From positions 7,006,001 through 7,070,000 of the forward strand of contig NC_088314.1 of the NCBI RefSeq assembly GCF_910592395.1: DNA of 64,000 bases, in the 5' to 3' direction. Made by a program: the position numbers and the translations under genes. This document shows positions 45,015 through 57,010 of this stretch, piece by piece (within the stretch, counting starts at the first letter, position 1; every line of letters begins with the position of its first letter). Origin of the DNA: Lineus longissimus. Taxonomy: Eukaryota > Nemertea > Pilidiophora > Heteronemertea > Lineidae. The notes under the pieces were generated by a model. That model did no database searches. It was not told where the DNA came from and saw only the letters and a list, made by a program, of their open reading frames with translations.

Positions 45015-48000
45015 ATGAAATCCTTCATACATTACAAGATGTTCAGCATATCAGATGATGATGACCTGGACTACCTCAGCGGAGTAAGTATTTCCAGCTG
45101 GTTTTTGGCAGTTGTCCGTTCCTTGGAAGAAGTATTGACAAGATTTTGGAAATGGTGGTTTTTAGTGATTCAGTTCCTGTTTAAGTTCAGTCAAGCCTCT
45201 GGGAACTTGGACATCTTCTTAGATGTGTACTAGTACTCCTCGGTTGCCAATCACTGTCAGTGTTGTTTAGTTAGTAATGGTTGTTCTATTTTCAGGATTT
45301 CCTAGATGTCCCATCTCCAAAGAACAGACCCGCCAAGCGTAGCTCCTTTGATCTTGGGCTGACCGATCACAACACCAATACGAAAAAGCCATGCATCACA
45401 GAACTAAATTTAGCATCACAACATGGAAAGAACGGTGTACAGAGGACAAATTCTGAAGGCCAAGATAAACAGAAGGGAGCTTTAACACTCCACCCTCCTT
45501 CGTTTCTCAGGAGTAACGCGGCTACTACTCCTTGTTCACTTCCTGCAAATACTTTCACTGGGCTTGCTGGTAGGCCTACTAGCGCTACATGTAGCAGTGT
45601 GTCTAAACCAAATACCCCCAAACCCATTGTCTCGTCGACTTTCTCAAACAAACCTTGTGGCAGTGTTCTCTCAGTAAGTGACAAATTCACTGTGCCCGAT
45701 TCAGAAAGTAGAAGTACAGCAAATGACTTGGATTTTGGACTTGACTCTGATTCTGATTTGGACTTGAGTCTAGTGAATGCAATGGTTGGTGCTGTCGAGA
45801 CTGTTGATGAAAAAAAACAAGGAGCTCCTTTAGCACCCAGAAATGCAATTATTCACAATTCACAAGTTCCCTCAACGTCAAAAGTTAACTTTGCAACTGT
45901 TTCTAACAAAGGACTTAACTCGAATAAGCCACCTTCACTGTCTTCAAATAACATGCGGGGGATAGATAATCAGCCTGGTATTGTTGGTCGGTTGAGAACT
46001 CCCCTAAACTCTGTCCAGCCTAGTTTGTCAAGTAACGCTCCAAGCAACTGTGGTAAGGAAACTGCCAGTTTATTGAACATTTCTTCCTCGCATCGCAATG
46101 AAAGTGGTGGTGAAGGAAATCTTTCAAAGGTTTTACGGACTCCAAGTGTTCAGCCTCATGCCCCATTCGAACCTTCAAATTCGGCAGGATCTTGTCTGCG
46201 CACTCCATATGTACCAGTTCGACTAGGTTCTGAAAGATATATTTCGCCGACGCCAAATCCACAACATGATACTTCAAGTAATACAGTAAGATCTTCAACT
46301 TCTGCAAGTGGAAGTTACAGGCTGCGCACACCAGATGTACTTATACAACAAGACGCAGACAAACGAGTGACTGCAACCCTAAGCAGAGGAGCTTCAAATG
46401 TCCACGAGCAATGCACCCCTTCTCACCAGAATCCACTGTTTGTGCGTACGAAAGTCTCCCCACTGCAGACGTCGAGTCCTTGTCCAAGGGAGGGAAGACC
46501 AGAGGCTACCACAAGGTTAGTAACAACAAAAAATAAGTGAATGAAATCCTCGACTGGGATGCCGGGTATTGTTAGCGAGAAGAAAGAATCTTATCAACGG
46601 CGGGGCCAATAAATCTGAAGCAAGATGCAGAGCATCACTTACAATGATCGTTAGTCGTATTGCCATCTGTCAACAGACTGACGAAGTTCCCTGCAGAGAA
46701 CAACAGCTTTTGGTTGTTATGGTTTCTAAATCCCAATTTCCATTTGCCAAGTCCTGCATTCCTCTTTCCCCAGGTACATCACTCCCAAGTGTCCTGCCCA
46801 AGGAAGGATGAGAACAACTGATGATGATACTCCAAGAAGGAGGAAGAAAAGACGAAAATTTCCTGGCCCCGCAGGCATGCTCCCCAAACTGGTATGTGTA
46901 AACTTTTGCTTCGAGTGAGATGTCATTCTTGGAGATCTTCATTCACCAGTCTCTCATTGTTTGAACTTGAGGAGCCCTCTAGCCTAGTGGTAAATACTGA
47001 TGGTTTCTATGCAATAGTGCCTGGGCTGGCAATAGCAAGAACATAACACATCAATATTCGAGGTTGTATCGGATGAGACTCAATTGTCTATGCCGGACAG
47101 GTAAAATATTCTTCATAGATGGACAGTAGCCTCTCATGGACTCCATACCTCGGGCAAAAATCCTGTAGGGTTACGACATTGGTCATAATGATGATGGTGA
47201 TGATGACACCTGCATGTATTTCAGGCCCCAGGACAAGATCTCGACAATGTCAGTATCAATCCTTTCGATAACGCTGCCAAGATGAAAGAAAACAGTGGAC
47301 AAAAGACACCAGCGGAGGTAAGACATTATGATAGTTTCAGCACTAAATAATTTGTGGTTGTTAGAGCCCTGGGCTTGTAATCTGCAGAATGTGGGTTTGA
47401 TACTCTAAAGAATCGACACTGTTTTGTCTTTTTGTCCCAGAGCAAGACTCTTACGCTTTGAATGAGATATAAAACCAGTGCCTGGTGGACGTGTTGTACT
47501 GAATCATTCCTCTAGCTTCATTCCCACTTGTGCCGTCTCGCGCTAGAACATGTAACTTTTTGTAATTTCAGGACGATTCTGACCCACCGGCCTCGCAGAT
47601 GACCCAGCTACCATTTGGTGATGAAGTCTGGCAGTGTATGAAAGAAGATATTGGACCAGAGATTTATCACTTCTGTCGGGACTTTAATATAGCTCATATT
47701 ATTGTCAAGGTGGGTATCCATCGATACATGTTCAAATGAAAAGTTTTAAAACATCATTTCGAGATGAATGATGTAAACAATTCTTTAGTAGTGAGCAGCT
47801 GTATTCTCTATGTACAAAAGAAAACATTAATTTGATTATTTTGACTTCAACGCACTCCTGTAATCTTGATGAAATTACTTTGGTTTCAATATTTTTTCAG
47901 TCTTCTTCGAAACAGCTCCCTCGTGGCAAGGTTCCTGTGATGTGTGCAATGGTGGACTCGATGAATGTCTTGGCGGCTGAAGCTAGTGTAATACTCAAAG

Positions 48001-50452
48001 ACACTTCAGGTACAGGCCTTCACTCTCAAAGACACTTCTGGTACTGTTCAGCCTTCATTTTCAAAGACGCAGGCTTTATTTTCAAAGACACTTCAGGAAA
48101 ACCACCCCTACAATGGAGATGATGGAACACCAGTCAAGAACAACATTTGAATGATAGCATGGTTGAAATCCATATCTCAATGGGATAGCTGTTACTAGAG
48201 TATACATGGTTTTGTCAAATGGTGTAAGAAAAAAGATGAATCTGATAACTGTTTAGGTACATCCGTTGCAAATGCATCTGATAAAACTAACAGTATGCTC
48301 TTTATTCAGGAGAGATAAAAGCCACTGTACATAGGCAAGTTGTGAAGGAATTCCAGTCCGAATTGCAAGCAGGTTGTGGTTTGGTTCTGAAACAGGTAAG
48401 TGCAGTCGGAAGAGGGTGCACATCTGTGTTAACTTTTTCTCTGGCTGGAACTCATTAGCAGAATTGGCCACAAAAGCTTTATCAGCAGAGACTTTTCTCA
48501 GAACATCCAGCCGATGGAAGTCAAAAAAACTATGTTAACTTTGTTAGCTTTTGATTGAGGAATTGATATTGAACTGTAGGTATTGGTTGTCTGGCCAAAC
48601 ACCACGAGGGTGCTGCTAGAATGTAGGGAGTGATTGCCGAGGGTTTGGCTGAAGTGAAACAAGTCAAGAAGGCCACCTGCATATTTCAGCTGCGAACAAT
48701 GTTTTCCTAACGTGCAAATGTCTTCATCTATTTTCAGGTCGGGGTCTTCAGTCCCTCTGTAAGAAAACACTACCTGAACATCACACCGAATAACCTAGTG
48801 TATATCTACACCAAGAAGGACGCCCAGCTGTCTTGTCAGAACATTTCGTCCATTACCGTTGGCGAAATTAAAGAGAGTCTTATATTGGATCAAGAAGCGG
48901 AGCATAGTCGATCTACTACTGCAGGAATGCCACAGACGCCCGTTCAGTCTCATAGTGTTGGACCGAATCATATGCAGACGCCGGTTGCTGTTATTCCTCA
49001 CACACCGAATGGGAGGGAACAATCTCAGAATCGTAACAGCATGAGAACCGCAGCAACTCCTAATTCAGGACTAAGTACCCCTACCATTGCTGGAAGAGGC
49101 AGTGTGGGCGTTCGGAGTCCTCCCTGCCCTACTGGCATACAACCAAAGACTCCCAGAATGCCCCAAGCTGCTATGCAAGGGCGGGGAATGGGACCAAGTC
49201 CTAATTCTAGGACATCATTTGCTTCAAATCCAGGATTGAACACGCCTACAGGAGTTCGAAGGGGCAGTGGACAGTTTCAAAATTCTGCACAATCCAGTGT
49301 TGGTGCGGCTGGTGGTCTTTCGAAGCATTCTTCCTCTGGGACACCAAGACCTGGACCTAGTCAGACTATACCCACAGTATCTGGGCTCGGTGGTGCTGGT
49401 ACATTATCTGGTTCGAGCGCGAATTCACATCAATGTCCCCCTCAATCTTCTAATGTGTCAACACAGAATCGGTCTCAAGGAGCAGGCCTAAGGACTCCTA
49501 TTCCAAATCAAAGACTTCCTAACCCGGGGCACATGTCGCAGGGTCCAGTACGTCAGAATTCTAATCCATCAATTCCTTGTCGTTCTCAAGGAAATAGTAT
49601 GACTCCAGTGTGTGCAGCTGTCCCAAATAATGGCAAGAGAAAAAACTCTGGTCAATCTATGAACAATTCGGGACCAAGTCATTCTGGTGGTGGAAATATT
49701 ACATTCAGAAAAACGTCCATGCCATCTGCTCAAATTGCTCATGGGAATATGACACAAGCTGCGATGTCTACACCAGGGGATAAGACTTCTACTGCCTGGG
49801 AGAAGTCAGTCGCTGGCAAATCTGATGCAGTGAATTGGGAAAATGGTGAGTTTTCTACCTCCTGCTTTTTGTGTCATTGTGCATGCAGTATACTGTATAG
49901 GATATGAGGAAATTTGTGCTTCACCAAGACGTGGATGCTGTACATAACTAGGGAAGAGTTAATCCATGAATGTCAATGCATTGCTATAAACGACAAGTGT
50001 TTTTTCGTACATTGCCAGATCAAAGACAAAAGTGGCCGACTTTTTGTCAAAGTAATATTTTACCTCTTCAACTTCAAAATTTATCATTGACTGAAAAAAC
50101 CTGCACTCATAACGTTAAGAATGTCAGTAAAACTACCAATGCTGTAGTTTTTGGCAATTAAGTGACAGGAAACTCCATTTTGCTTGTCTACTTAGAAATG
50201 TGTATCCTTCATGTGAAACGATTTCAAAAGTAGACCGACATACTGACATTTCCAAACAGCAGAGTTATGAGTGATCACTGATACAGAGCCTGATCAATTG
50301 TACCAAAAACTGTAATCTTTCCTGTTGCTGTCAAAGATAAATGCATTTCTGGCTGACTTTTTCTAAAGGTTATCATTTGTTGTTTTCCAGAAAGTATCAG
50401 TGATCTTCTATGCGGCCTCGAAGATGAGATGATGGATGATTTGGAAGTTTGA
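45015..50452 (+). CDS. HROB: HROB-like homologous recombination OB-fold protein, about 1000 aa
   Basis: Nine exons: 45015-45083, 45296-46515, 46774-46891, 47225-47317, 47572-47709, 47901-48009, 48310-48395, 48738-49845, 50391-50452. All introns are GT-AG and phases join. Start may be ATG 45015 or 45039 (MFSISDDDDLDYLSG). A long Ser/Asn/Pro-rich, probably disordered N-terminal half leads to RRKKRRKFPGPAGMLP, then LDNVSINPFDNA. The folded part (~500-680) spans exons 5-8 and includes VPVMCAMVDSM, SVILKDTSG, LVLKQVGVFSPSVRKHYLNI and TPNNLVYIY, the OB-fold hallmarks of HROB (C17orf53/MCM8IP). HROB recruits the MCM8-MCM9 helicase for recombinational repair. A long disordered insert (~310 aa) follows, ending in an acidic C-terminus (SDLLCGLEDEMMDDLEV). 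It is much longer than vertebrate HROB because of the low-complexity parts. Confidence 0.8.
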
Positions 50453-50571
50453 GTACGACTACGAGACTGCTGTATTGATTGGTGCTGCCACCTATATACT
50501 CTGAGACTTGTCTGTACGTGACTGTGTCGGTGATTCCTGCCTGTTGTGGATTTTGATATGAGCGAGCATGA

Positions 50572-50817
50572 ATACTTGACTTGCCAAACTCAGCTCGACG
50601 CCGAACTGCAGCGCCACTCGCGGACAAAGATAGAACAACTCGACATTTTTTTCACCGGTTTTCTCGCTGCGCATGCGTACCAGCGGAAATCAACAAAAGA
50701 TGACGCTGGTACGCATGTGCAGCAAGAAAACCGGTGAAAAAAATGTCGAGTTGTTCTATCTTTGTCCGCGAGTGGCGCTGCAGTTCGGCGTCGAGCTGAG
50801 ATTGGCAAGTCAAGTAT
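50572..50817. repeat. 246-bp near-perfect palindrome (2 x 114 bp, 18-bp loop)
   Basis: Arms 50572-50685 and 50704-50817 are reverse complements with three mismatches in 114. The palindrome begins 120 bp after the HROB-like stop codon, probably in its 3' UTR, where it would fold into a long dsRNA stem. It is GC-richer than its surroundings. ORFs across it on both strands encode mirrored fragments and are not genes. Confidence 0.9.
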
Positions 50818-50993
50818 TGAACTGATAAAAAATAACATGAGACATTTGCTGAGGTAAAAAGCTGACTATTAGTACGTGAAATAACATGTCAGTCCAGCTA
50901 TTCTCATGTGATAGAGAGGGTCAAATTTTGAAAAAATTTCCAGCATTTTGATTTACTATTATTTTCGATTTGACGCTCATAGTATGTCCAGCA

Positions 50994-51055
50994 CCACCGT
51001 GAGGTGCTGCCACCTATATTGTTTTAACAATATAGGTGGCAGCACCTGACGGTGG
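50994..51055. repeat. 62-bp palindrome with a third copy of its motif nearby
   Basis: Arms 50994-51023 and 51026-51055 (30 bp each, one mismatch) around TT. The motif GGTGCTGCCACCTATAT inside the arms also occurs once more at about 50481-50497, directly after the HROB-like stop codon, in the same orientation as the left arm. Confidence 0.85.
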
Positions 51056-51079
51056 CTTTTGGCTTTATTACTCCTGAGT

Positions 51080-51085
51080 AATAAA
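51080..51085 (+). promoter_or_regulatory. Candidate polyadenylation signal downstream of the HROB-like gene
   Basis: AATAAA about 630 bases after the stop codon. If used, both palindromes would lie in the 3' UTR. Motif match only. Confidence 0.25.
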
Positions 51086-51502
51086 GCAGACGCTTTCGAA
51101 TGGAGTTGTTCACTCATTGACAGACACCAGATAAAGAGGAGGCATTGTTAATTGGACTAAAATTGTGCATGTATTCTTTATGAACGTTTGGGAAAACTTA
51201 CTGATGTTGTGTAAACATGACTTGTATTCCAACATAAAACATTTTGTGAGCCCTCAGTGTAGGTACAGAATGATAGTTTAGCCAATTGGCAATTGTTGCA
51301 TGAAAATTGAATGAAATATCAAATTTTGATGCAGCTTGAAATGTGGTAACAAAATTATAACACTGGTTGTAATCAATAAACATGATAAAACTTGCATCAC
51401 AGAAAACATGTTATGTAACATTTTCTTGTTACAGTATTCTATCCTATTTGCATTGCATTTTCGTCTTGAAGTAGATTGACTGAGGCACTGCCTAAAGACT
51501 GT

Positions 51503-51877
51503 GCCTCAATCTCATTTCAGGGAGAGTTAACAATGGGACACCCTGTATTGTTACAAGCTGTTCTCATTGAAGACAATGCCTCAATCTCATTTCAGGGAGA
51601 GTTGACAATGGGACACCCTGTATTGTTACAAGCTGTTCTCATTGAAGACAATGCCTCAATCTCATTTCAGGGAGAGTTGACAATGGGACACCCTGTATTG
51701 TTACAAGCTGTTCTCATTGAAGACATTGTCTCAATCTCAATTTTGGGAGAGTTGACAATGGGACACCCTATGTTGTTACAAGCTGTTCTCATTGAAGACA
51801 TTGTCTCAATCTCAATTCTGGGAGAGTTGACAATGGGACACCCTGTATGATTACAACCTGTCCTATCGAAGCATTGC
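51503..51877. repeat. Regular head of the satellite: five 75-bp monomers
   Basis: Units start at 51503, 51578, 51653, 51728 and 51803. The first three are almost identical; the last two share changes (TTGTCTCAATCTCAATT), so they form a second subtype. Since 75 is divisible by three, a 124-codon ORF of 25-residue repeats runs through on the plus strand and another on the minus strand. Neither is regarded as a gene. Confidence 0.9.
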
Positions 51878-54394
51878 CTCAAACTCAATTCTAAGGGAGG
51901 TTGCCATGGTACACCCTGTATCGTTACAAGCTGTCCTATTGAAGACAGTACCTCAATCTCTATTCAGAAAGAGCTGACAATTAAATGTGACACCCTGTAT
52001 GTTCGAAACACGCCTTATTAGACAGTGCCTCAATCTCACTCATTCATTACATCTCAAGATGACCAAAAATTGAGACACTCCAACTCTTCTTCAAGTACAC
52101 CCAGTCCTTGTTTTAGCACAACCTATCCTCTAATGAGACATCTTTCACCGAATATATGCAGTCCTTGCAAGAGAACAACCTATCGTCTATTGAGACACTC
52201 TGAATACGGAGCTCTTTTCAAAGTACGCCCTTGCTGTCCTTGCTGCAGAACAACCAATTGTCTATTGAGACACCCAGAATAGGGAACTCTTTACCGAGTA
52301 CCATCTGTCCTTGTTTGAGAACAACTATTCGTCTATTGAGGGGCCCTGAACCGGGAGCTCTTCACCAAGTGCCTGGCGTTGTTGTTGGAGGACAACCGAC
52401 CGCCCATTGAGACACCCTGAATAGTACACCCTTGTTGGAGGACAACCGACCTATTGAGACACGCTGAACTCATCATCAAGAACACCCAACTGCCCATTGA
52501 GACACCCTGAATAGTACACCCTATCCTTGTTGGAGGGACAACCGACCCATTGAGACACGCTGAACTCATCATCAAGAACATCCAACTGTCCATTGAGACA
52601 CCCTGCACAGGAAACTCTTCATCCAGTAAACCCTACCTTGTTGCAGGACAATCTATCCACGATTGAGCCACCCTGAATAGGGAGCTCTTCATCGAGCATA
52701 AACTGTCCTTGTTCGGGAACAACCAACCGTCTATTGAGCCACTCTGAATACGGAGCTCTTCATCGAGTACATATACTGTCCTTGTTGGAGAATAACCTCA
52801 CGTCAATTGAGACACCCTGAATCGGGAGCTCTTCATAAAATACACCTAGTCCTTGTTGGAGAATAGCCTACTACCTATTGAAACACCCTGAATAAGGATA
52901 TTTTCATCCAGTGCACCTAGTCCTTGATGGAAGGCAACCTTCCGCCTATTGAGACACGCTGAATATGGGGCTAAGCATCAAGTAGATACAAACCTTGTTG
53001 GAGAGTAACCAATCGTACACGTTGTACAGGGAGCTTTTCATCAGGTATATCCAGTCCTTGTTGCAGAACAACATACATGTAGCGTCGATCGATTGAGACA
53101 CCCTGAATTAGGAGATCTTCACCAAGTACAACCTGTCTTTGTTGGTGAACAACCAACCGTCTATTGAAGTACCCTGAATAGGGACCTCACCGTCCTGTAC
53201 ATCTTGTCTTAGTTGGTGAACAGCCTGCTGTCATTTGGGACAATCTGAATAGGGAGTTCTTGATCAAGTACACATTTTCCCTGTTGGAGAACAACCCATT
53301 ATCTTCATCGACACGCTGAACAGGGAGCTCGCATTCATTTCAGTACATCTTGTCCTTGTTGAAAAACTGCCTTCATTCTTCTGGGGACACCCTGAGTATC
53401 ACCCACTCCATCCGTTAACCCCCGCTCTTGTTTGAGACACAGCACTGGCGAGTCGTTGATTCGTGGTGACATAACGTAATGTCCCTTGAGACACCCGAAT
53501 AGCTAGGCCTTCATCACGTCGCACCTTGTTTGAGAACAATCGGCTGTGAAAGACACTCAAGTAACCCCGTCCACTCATGCGCCCAATGAGAGAGGAAGTA
53601 TCGGGTGGCATCGAATGCGTAGACAACAGAGAAGACGTGATCCAGCTCAGGTAGGGCGCCGGAGGGGATTGCATATCCCCGTAATCTGGTTAGAGACACA
53701 TGCGGGAACACCAGCCCGCAAGGGAGGGGAAGAAACTTGCTCTTATCGGCCTGACGAGACAAAAGGCCGACTGAGAAAAATCATTGTGCGCATTCGTCGA
53801 TGACTTCACATGTGGCGGAGAACAACCAACTGATCTACTGCTTACACCCTGCATAGTTAGGCTGTCATTTGGTACATCTTGTCCTTGTTGGAGAACAACC
53901 TACAGCATGTCTTCTGGGACACCCTGAATGGATAACTCTTCATCCTTTACATATTGTCCTTGTCGGAGATCTACTGCATTCCCGTAGGACACCCTGCAAA
54001 GCAACTACATGTACATGTACTTCGTCCTGTACATCCTCGCCTTTGTTAGAGAACAACCTATTGTCATTTGGGACACCCTGAATACCTAGCTCCTCACTCA
54101 TTACGTCTCGCTCCTGTTTGAGCAACATGCTGTCTTCGAAGACACTCTGAATGCGGAGCTCTTCATAGGACACATCTTGTCCTTGTTCTAGTACAACGTA
54201 GAGTTGTTTGTGACACCCTAAAATAGCTATCTCTCACCCAAGACGTCTCACCCTTGCTAGAGAACTACCTGCTGTATCTAGGGGACACCCTAGATAGGGG
54301 GCTCTTCACCTATGACAGACGTCTCGCCCCGTTCAAGAACAACCTGTAGTACTTTTAGACAACCTTGGAGCTCTTCGCCAAGTACGTCCCGTCC

Positions 54395-55239
54395 GCGAGT
54401 TTTTTTTACAGGCATAGGTTCGTACCATTGTGTACATTGACAGCCAAGAAATTTATTATTAAAATAATTAAGTAAATGAAAAAAAAGCAATTAAAACAAA
54501 AAGTGCATATTTTTTGGGTCCTTCCGAGATTCGAATTTGCACCATTTGTCAATGTGCATCGCTGATCTTGTTTAGCTCCACCCGAGAGTGTCTTGGTAAC
54601 TCAACCAATGTCCGAAGCCGAGGGTTCAATTTCTATTCTAAAATACCTCAAACTTAAAAAGATAGGCCACGAAAATAACTTGAATATGTGCGAATTTGGC
54701 AAATTCCATCCATCGCCGGCCCGGAGCGCCGGTAGCGCCGTTGTTTACATTATGTTACGGCAACGTTACAGAAAATGAGACATGTACATTTTGTACAGCA
54801 GCGCGCATAGGAAGTCCGCATCGGCTCGCTCAAGTGATGCTAAAATCCGCGCAAATGGGCTATTTGGAGTGCTTTTCTCGGCAAATATGTGTAGTGCTCA
54901 TTAAAAAACTTAGGGTGGTTGATGCTTCCTTGGCTGATTTGTGTTTGAAGCAGTGTTTTGAGAGCCTCAAACTTCTGAAGTGAGCTGTGTGCATGGTTTC
55001 CACATTTTAGTGCAACCCGAGGGAACTTTGGTAGAGCATCTTTGTTGCGTGTCCAAAACACTCCACTCTCAGAACGAGGCTTATGCATTTTCCATTTAAA
55101 AGTTGACTTTACGTTACCAAGGTATACTGACTAACAACACGTGCGTTTCTTACTTGATGACGTCAGGCGAAGTTACTGAGCTCTGATTGGCTGTCAATGT
55201 ACACAATGGTACGAACCTACCTGTGAAAAAAAACTCGCG
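54395..55239. mobile_element. Non-autonomous TIR DNA transposon (about 845 bp) in the satellite
   Basis: Imperfect terminal inverted repeats of about 53 bp lie at 54395-54447 and 55187-55239 (GCGAGTTTTTTTT outer part, AGGTTCGTACCATTGTGTAC inner part). They are flanked by the direct repeat TCCCGTCC at 54387-54394 and 55240-55247. Removing the element and one duplication restores a normal satellite monomer junction, which confirms insertion. An 8-bp duplication fits hAT-, P- or Merlin-like superfamilies. The interior has no transposase ORF. Confidence 0.8.
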
Positions 55240-57010
55240 TCCCGTCCTTGACAAAGAACAACACCCAGATTTTTGGAAGACTGTGAGCTGTCTCCTTACC
55301 AATTACATTCTTTTGGGGCAACCTGAGTAATTGTTGCTTCATGTAATATAAAGCATGTATACATAGTTGGTAATATGTATTGCCCTTGTATGGTCGTTGG
55401 GACAAATTGGCACTGTAAAATATGTACCTTTTTGATGTACGAAATAAACATAATATTGCAAAGCAGCGGGTACTTATCTACTGAAGTCTCCCACTTAATA
55501 GGCAGCACGTTACCAACTATGTTTCGGAAAGTAGTGGGAGAACAACCTACTGTCTTTTGGGCCCACAGTAGTGCCGGCACTTGATGTCTTGCCCTTGTTC
55601 GACAACAGCCTACGGTGGTTTAGGACACACTGAATAGATTGAGCCTCAAGCTACTATGGGACACACTGTACGGTAACAACCTGTCCTACTGAAGACAGTG
55701 CATAAATCTCAATCAAGGTAGAGCAGACACTGGGAATGTGTATGGTCCTAGCCTGTCCAATTGCCTCAATGACTGGTTGTGACGTTGTAACCATACATGG
55801 TGTCCCGTGGTCAACTCTTCCTGAGTTGAGCTAGAGGCAATGCCTTAATAGAACAGGATGTGACCTTGCATTTGTCTCATTCTCGGCTCTTACTGAATTG
55901 ACATCGAGACACTGACGTCATGCTTGTTTTCATCATCTTCTCCGTCTCATCCATTACGCCTCACCTTTGTTTGAGCAACCTGCTGTCTTCTGAGACACGA
56001 TTAATTTTGATCTATTTCTTCATTCACGTACTTCTTGTCCTCGTTCGAGAACAAACTAGTGTCGTTGTGCCCCTCTGAATAGCTAACTCTTATTCACTAA
56101 CGTCTCACCCTTTGCTGGAGAACAATCTATTGTACTTAGACATGTTAGAGGCCATCCAGCTTGAAGAGCTAGCTCTCCATCCATTACTTCTCACTCGGTT
56201 CGAGAACGACCTATTGTAATTTCTGACACTCTGCTAGCTCTTTATCGGGTACATCCCGTCCTTGTTAAAGAACAATCTACGTTCTCTGGAAGACTGTGGA
56301 TATCCGTCTCTTTACCAATTACGTCTCTCCCTTGTAAATGAACAACTTACATTCTTTAGAGACATCCTGTATATGGGTTGCTTTACTCAATATGTGTTGC
56401 CTGCCTATAAGAACAACCTGTCGTCGTTGGGACACATCGCAAAACTGGTGCCTCACACTTAGGCAGAACGTTATCAACTATGTTTCGCCATGTATTGAGA
56501 GGTCGAGCAACCTACTGTCTTTTGGGATCTTGAAGTTCTGGCACGTTACTAATTATGCCTTGCCCTTTTTAGACAACAACCCGCCGTATTTGAGGTATCT
56601 GGAATAGCTTGCCGCGCGCTTCAAGCTACGATGGGACACCCTGTACGCTCACAACCTGTCCTACTAAAGGCAGTGCATCATCGCACTGCAGCAGGACAAT
56701 GAGACCTTGTATGGTCCGAACCTGTCCTATTGGAGACTATTGTGGCGTTGTGATGATACACGATGTCCCATTGTCAAACTCTCACTAGATTGAGAACGAG
56801 GCACTGTCTTCAATACGCAGGTTGTGATCACACATGGTGTTCGATTCCTATTCCTCCTTGAAGTAAATTGGGGCAAATATTCGATAGAACAGGCTGTAAC
56901 AATACAGTGTGTCCCATTGTCAACTCCCCCTTGAATTGAGTTTCAGGCACTGCCCGAGAGTTGGTTGAAGCCATACAGGGTGTCTCATTGTGTGTTTCCT
57001 CTACATGTAC

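Larger units (their letters stand above)
51480..57010. repeat. Degenerate ~75-bp satellite array, partly inverted near its right end
   Basis: The array starts with five regular 75-bp monomers and continues as dozens of diverged units sharing TATTGAGACACCCTGAAT, GGGAGCTCTTCATC and CCTTGTTGGAGAACAACC. Spacing is roughly 65-80 bp. From about 55785 some units appear as reverse complements (for example TGGTGTCCCGTGGTCAACTC at ~55799 and TGTGTCCCATTGTCAACTCC at ~56909), mixed with forward units. A TIR element interrupts the array at 54395-55239. A non-repetitive patch lies near 53550-53820. Confidence 0.75.

Noticed and set aside
50546-50838. Several ORFs on both strands after the HROB-like gene
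   Set aside because: All lie in the near-perfect palindrome and mirror each other.
51476-51850. 124-codon ORF of 25-residue repeats
   Set aside because: It is the 75-bp satellite read in frame; an ORF also runs on the opposite strand, and the array decays into stops.
53399-53803. Overlapping 80-90 codon ORFs in a non-repetitive patch of the satellite
   Set aside because: Open in three frames on both strands with no recognisable motif; probably a GC-richer patch.
54530-54660. tRNA-like A/B box pieces inside the satellite-borne TIR element
   Set aside because: The GGTTCAATTTC and TGGTAACTCAACC pieces are weak and no stem set or anticodon arm forms.
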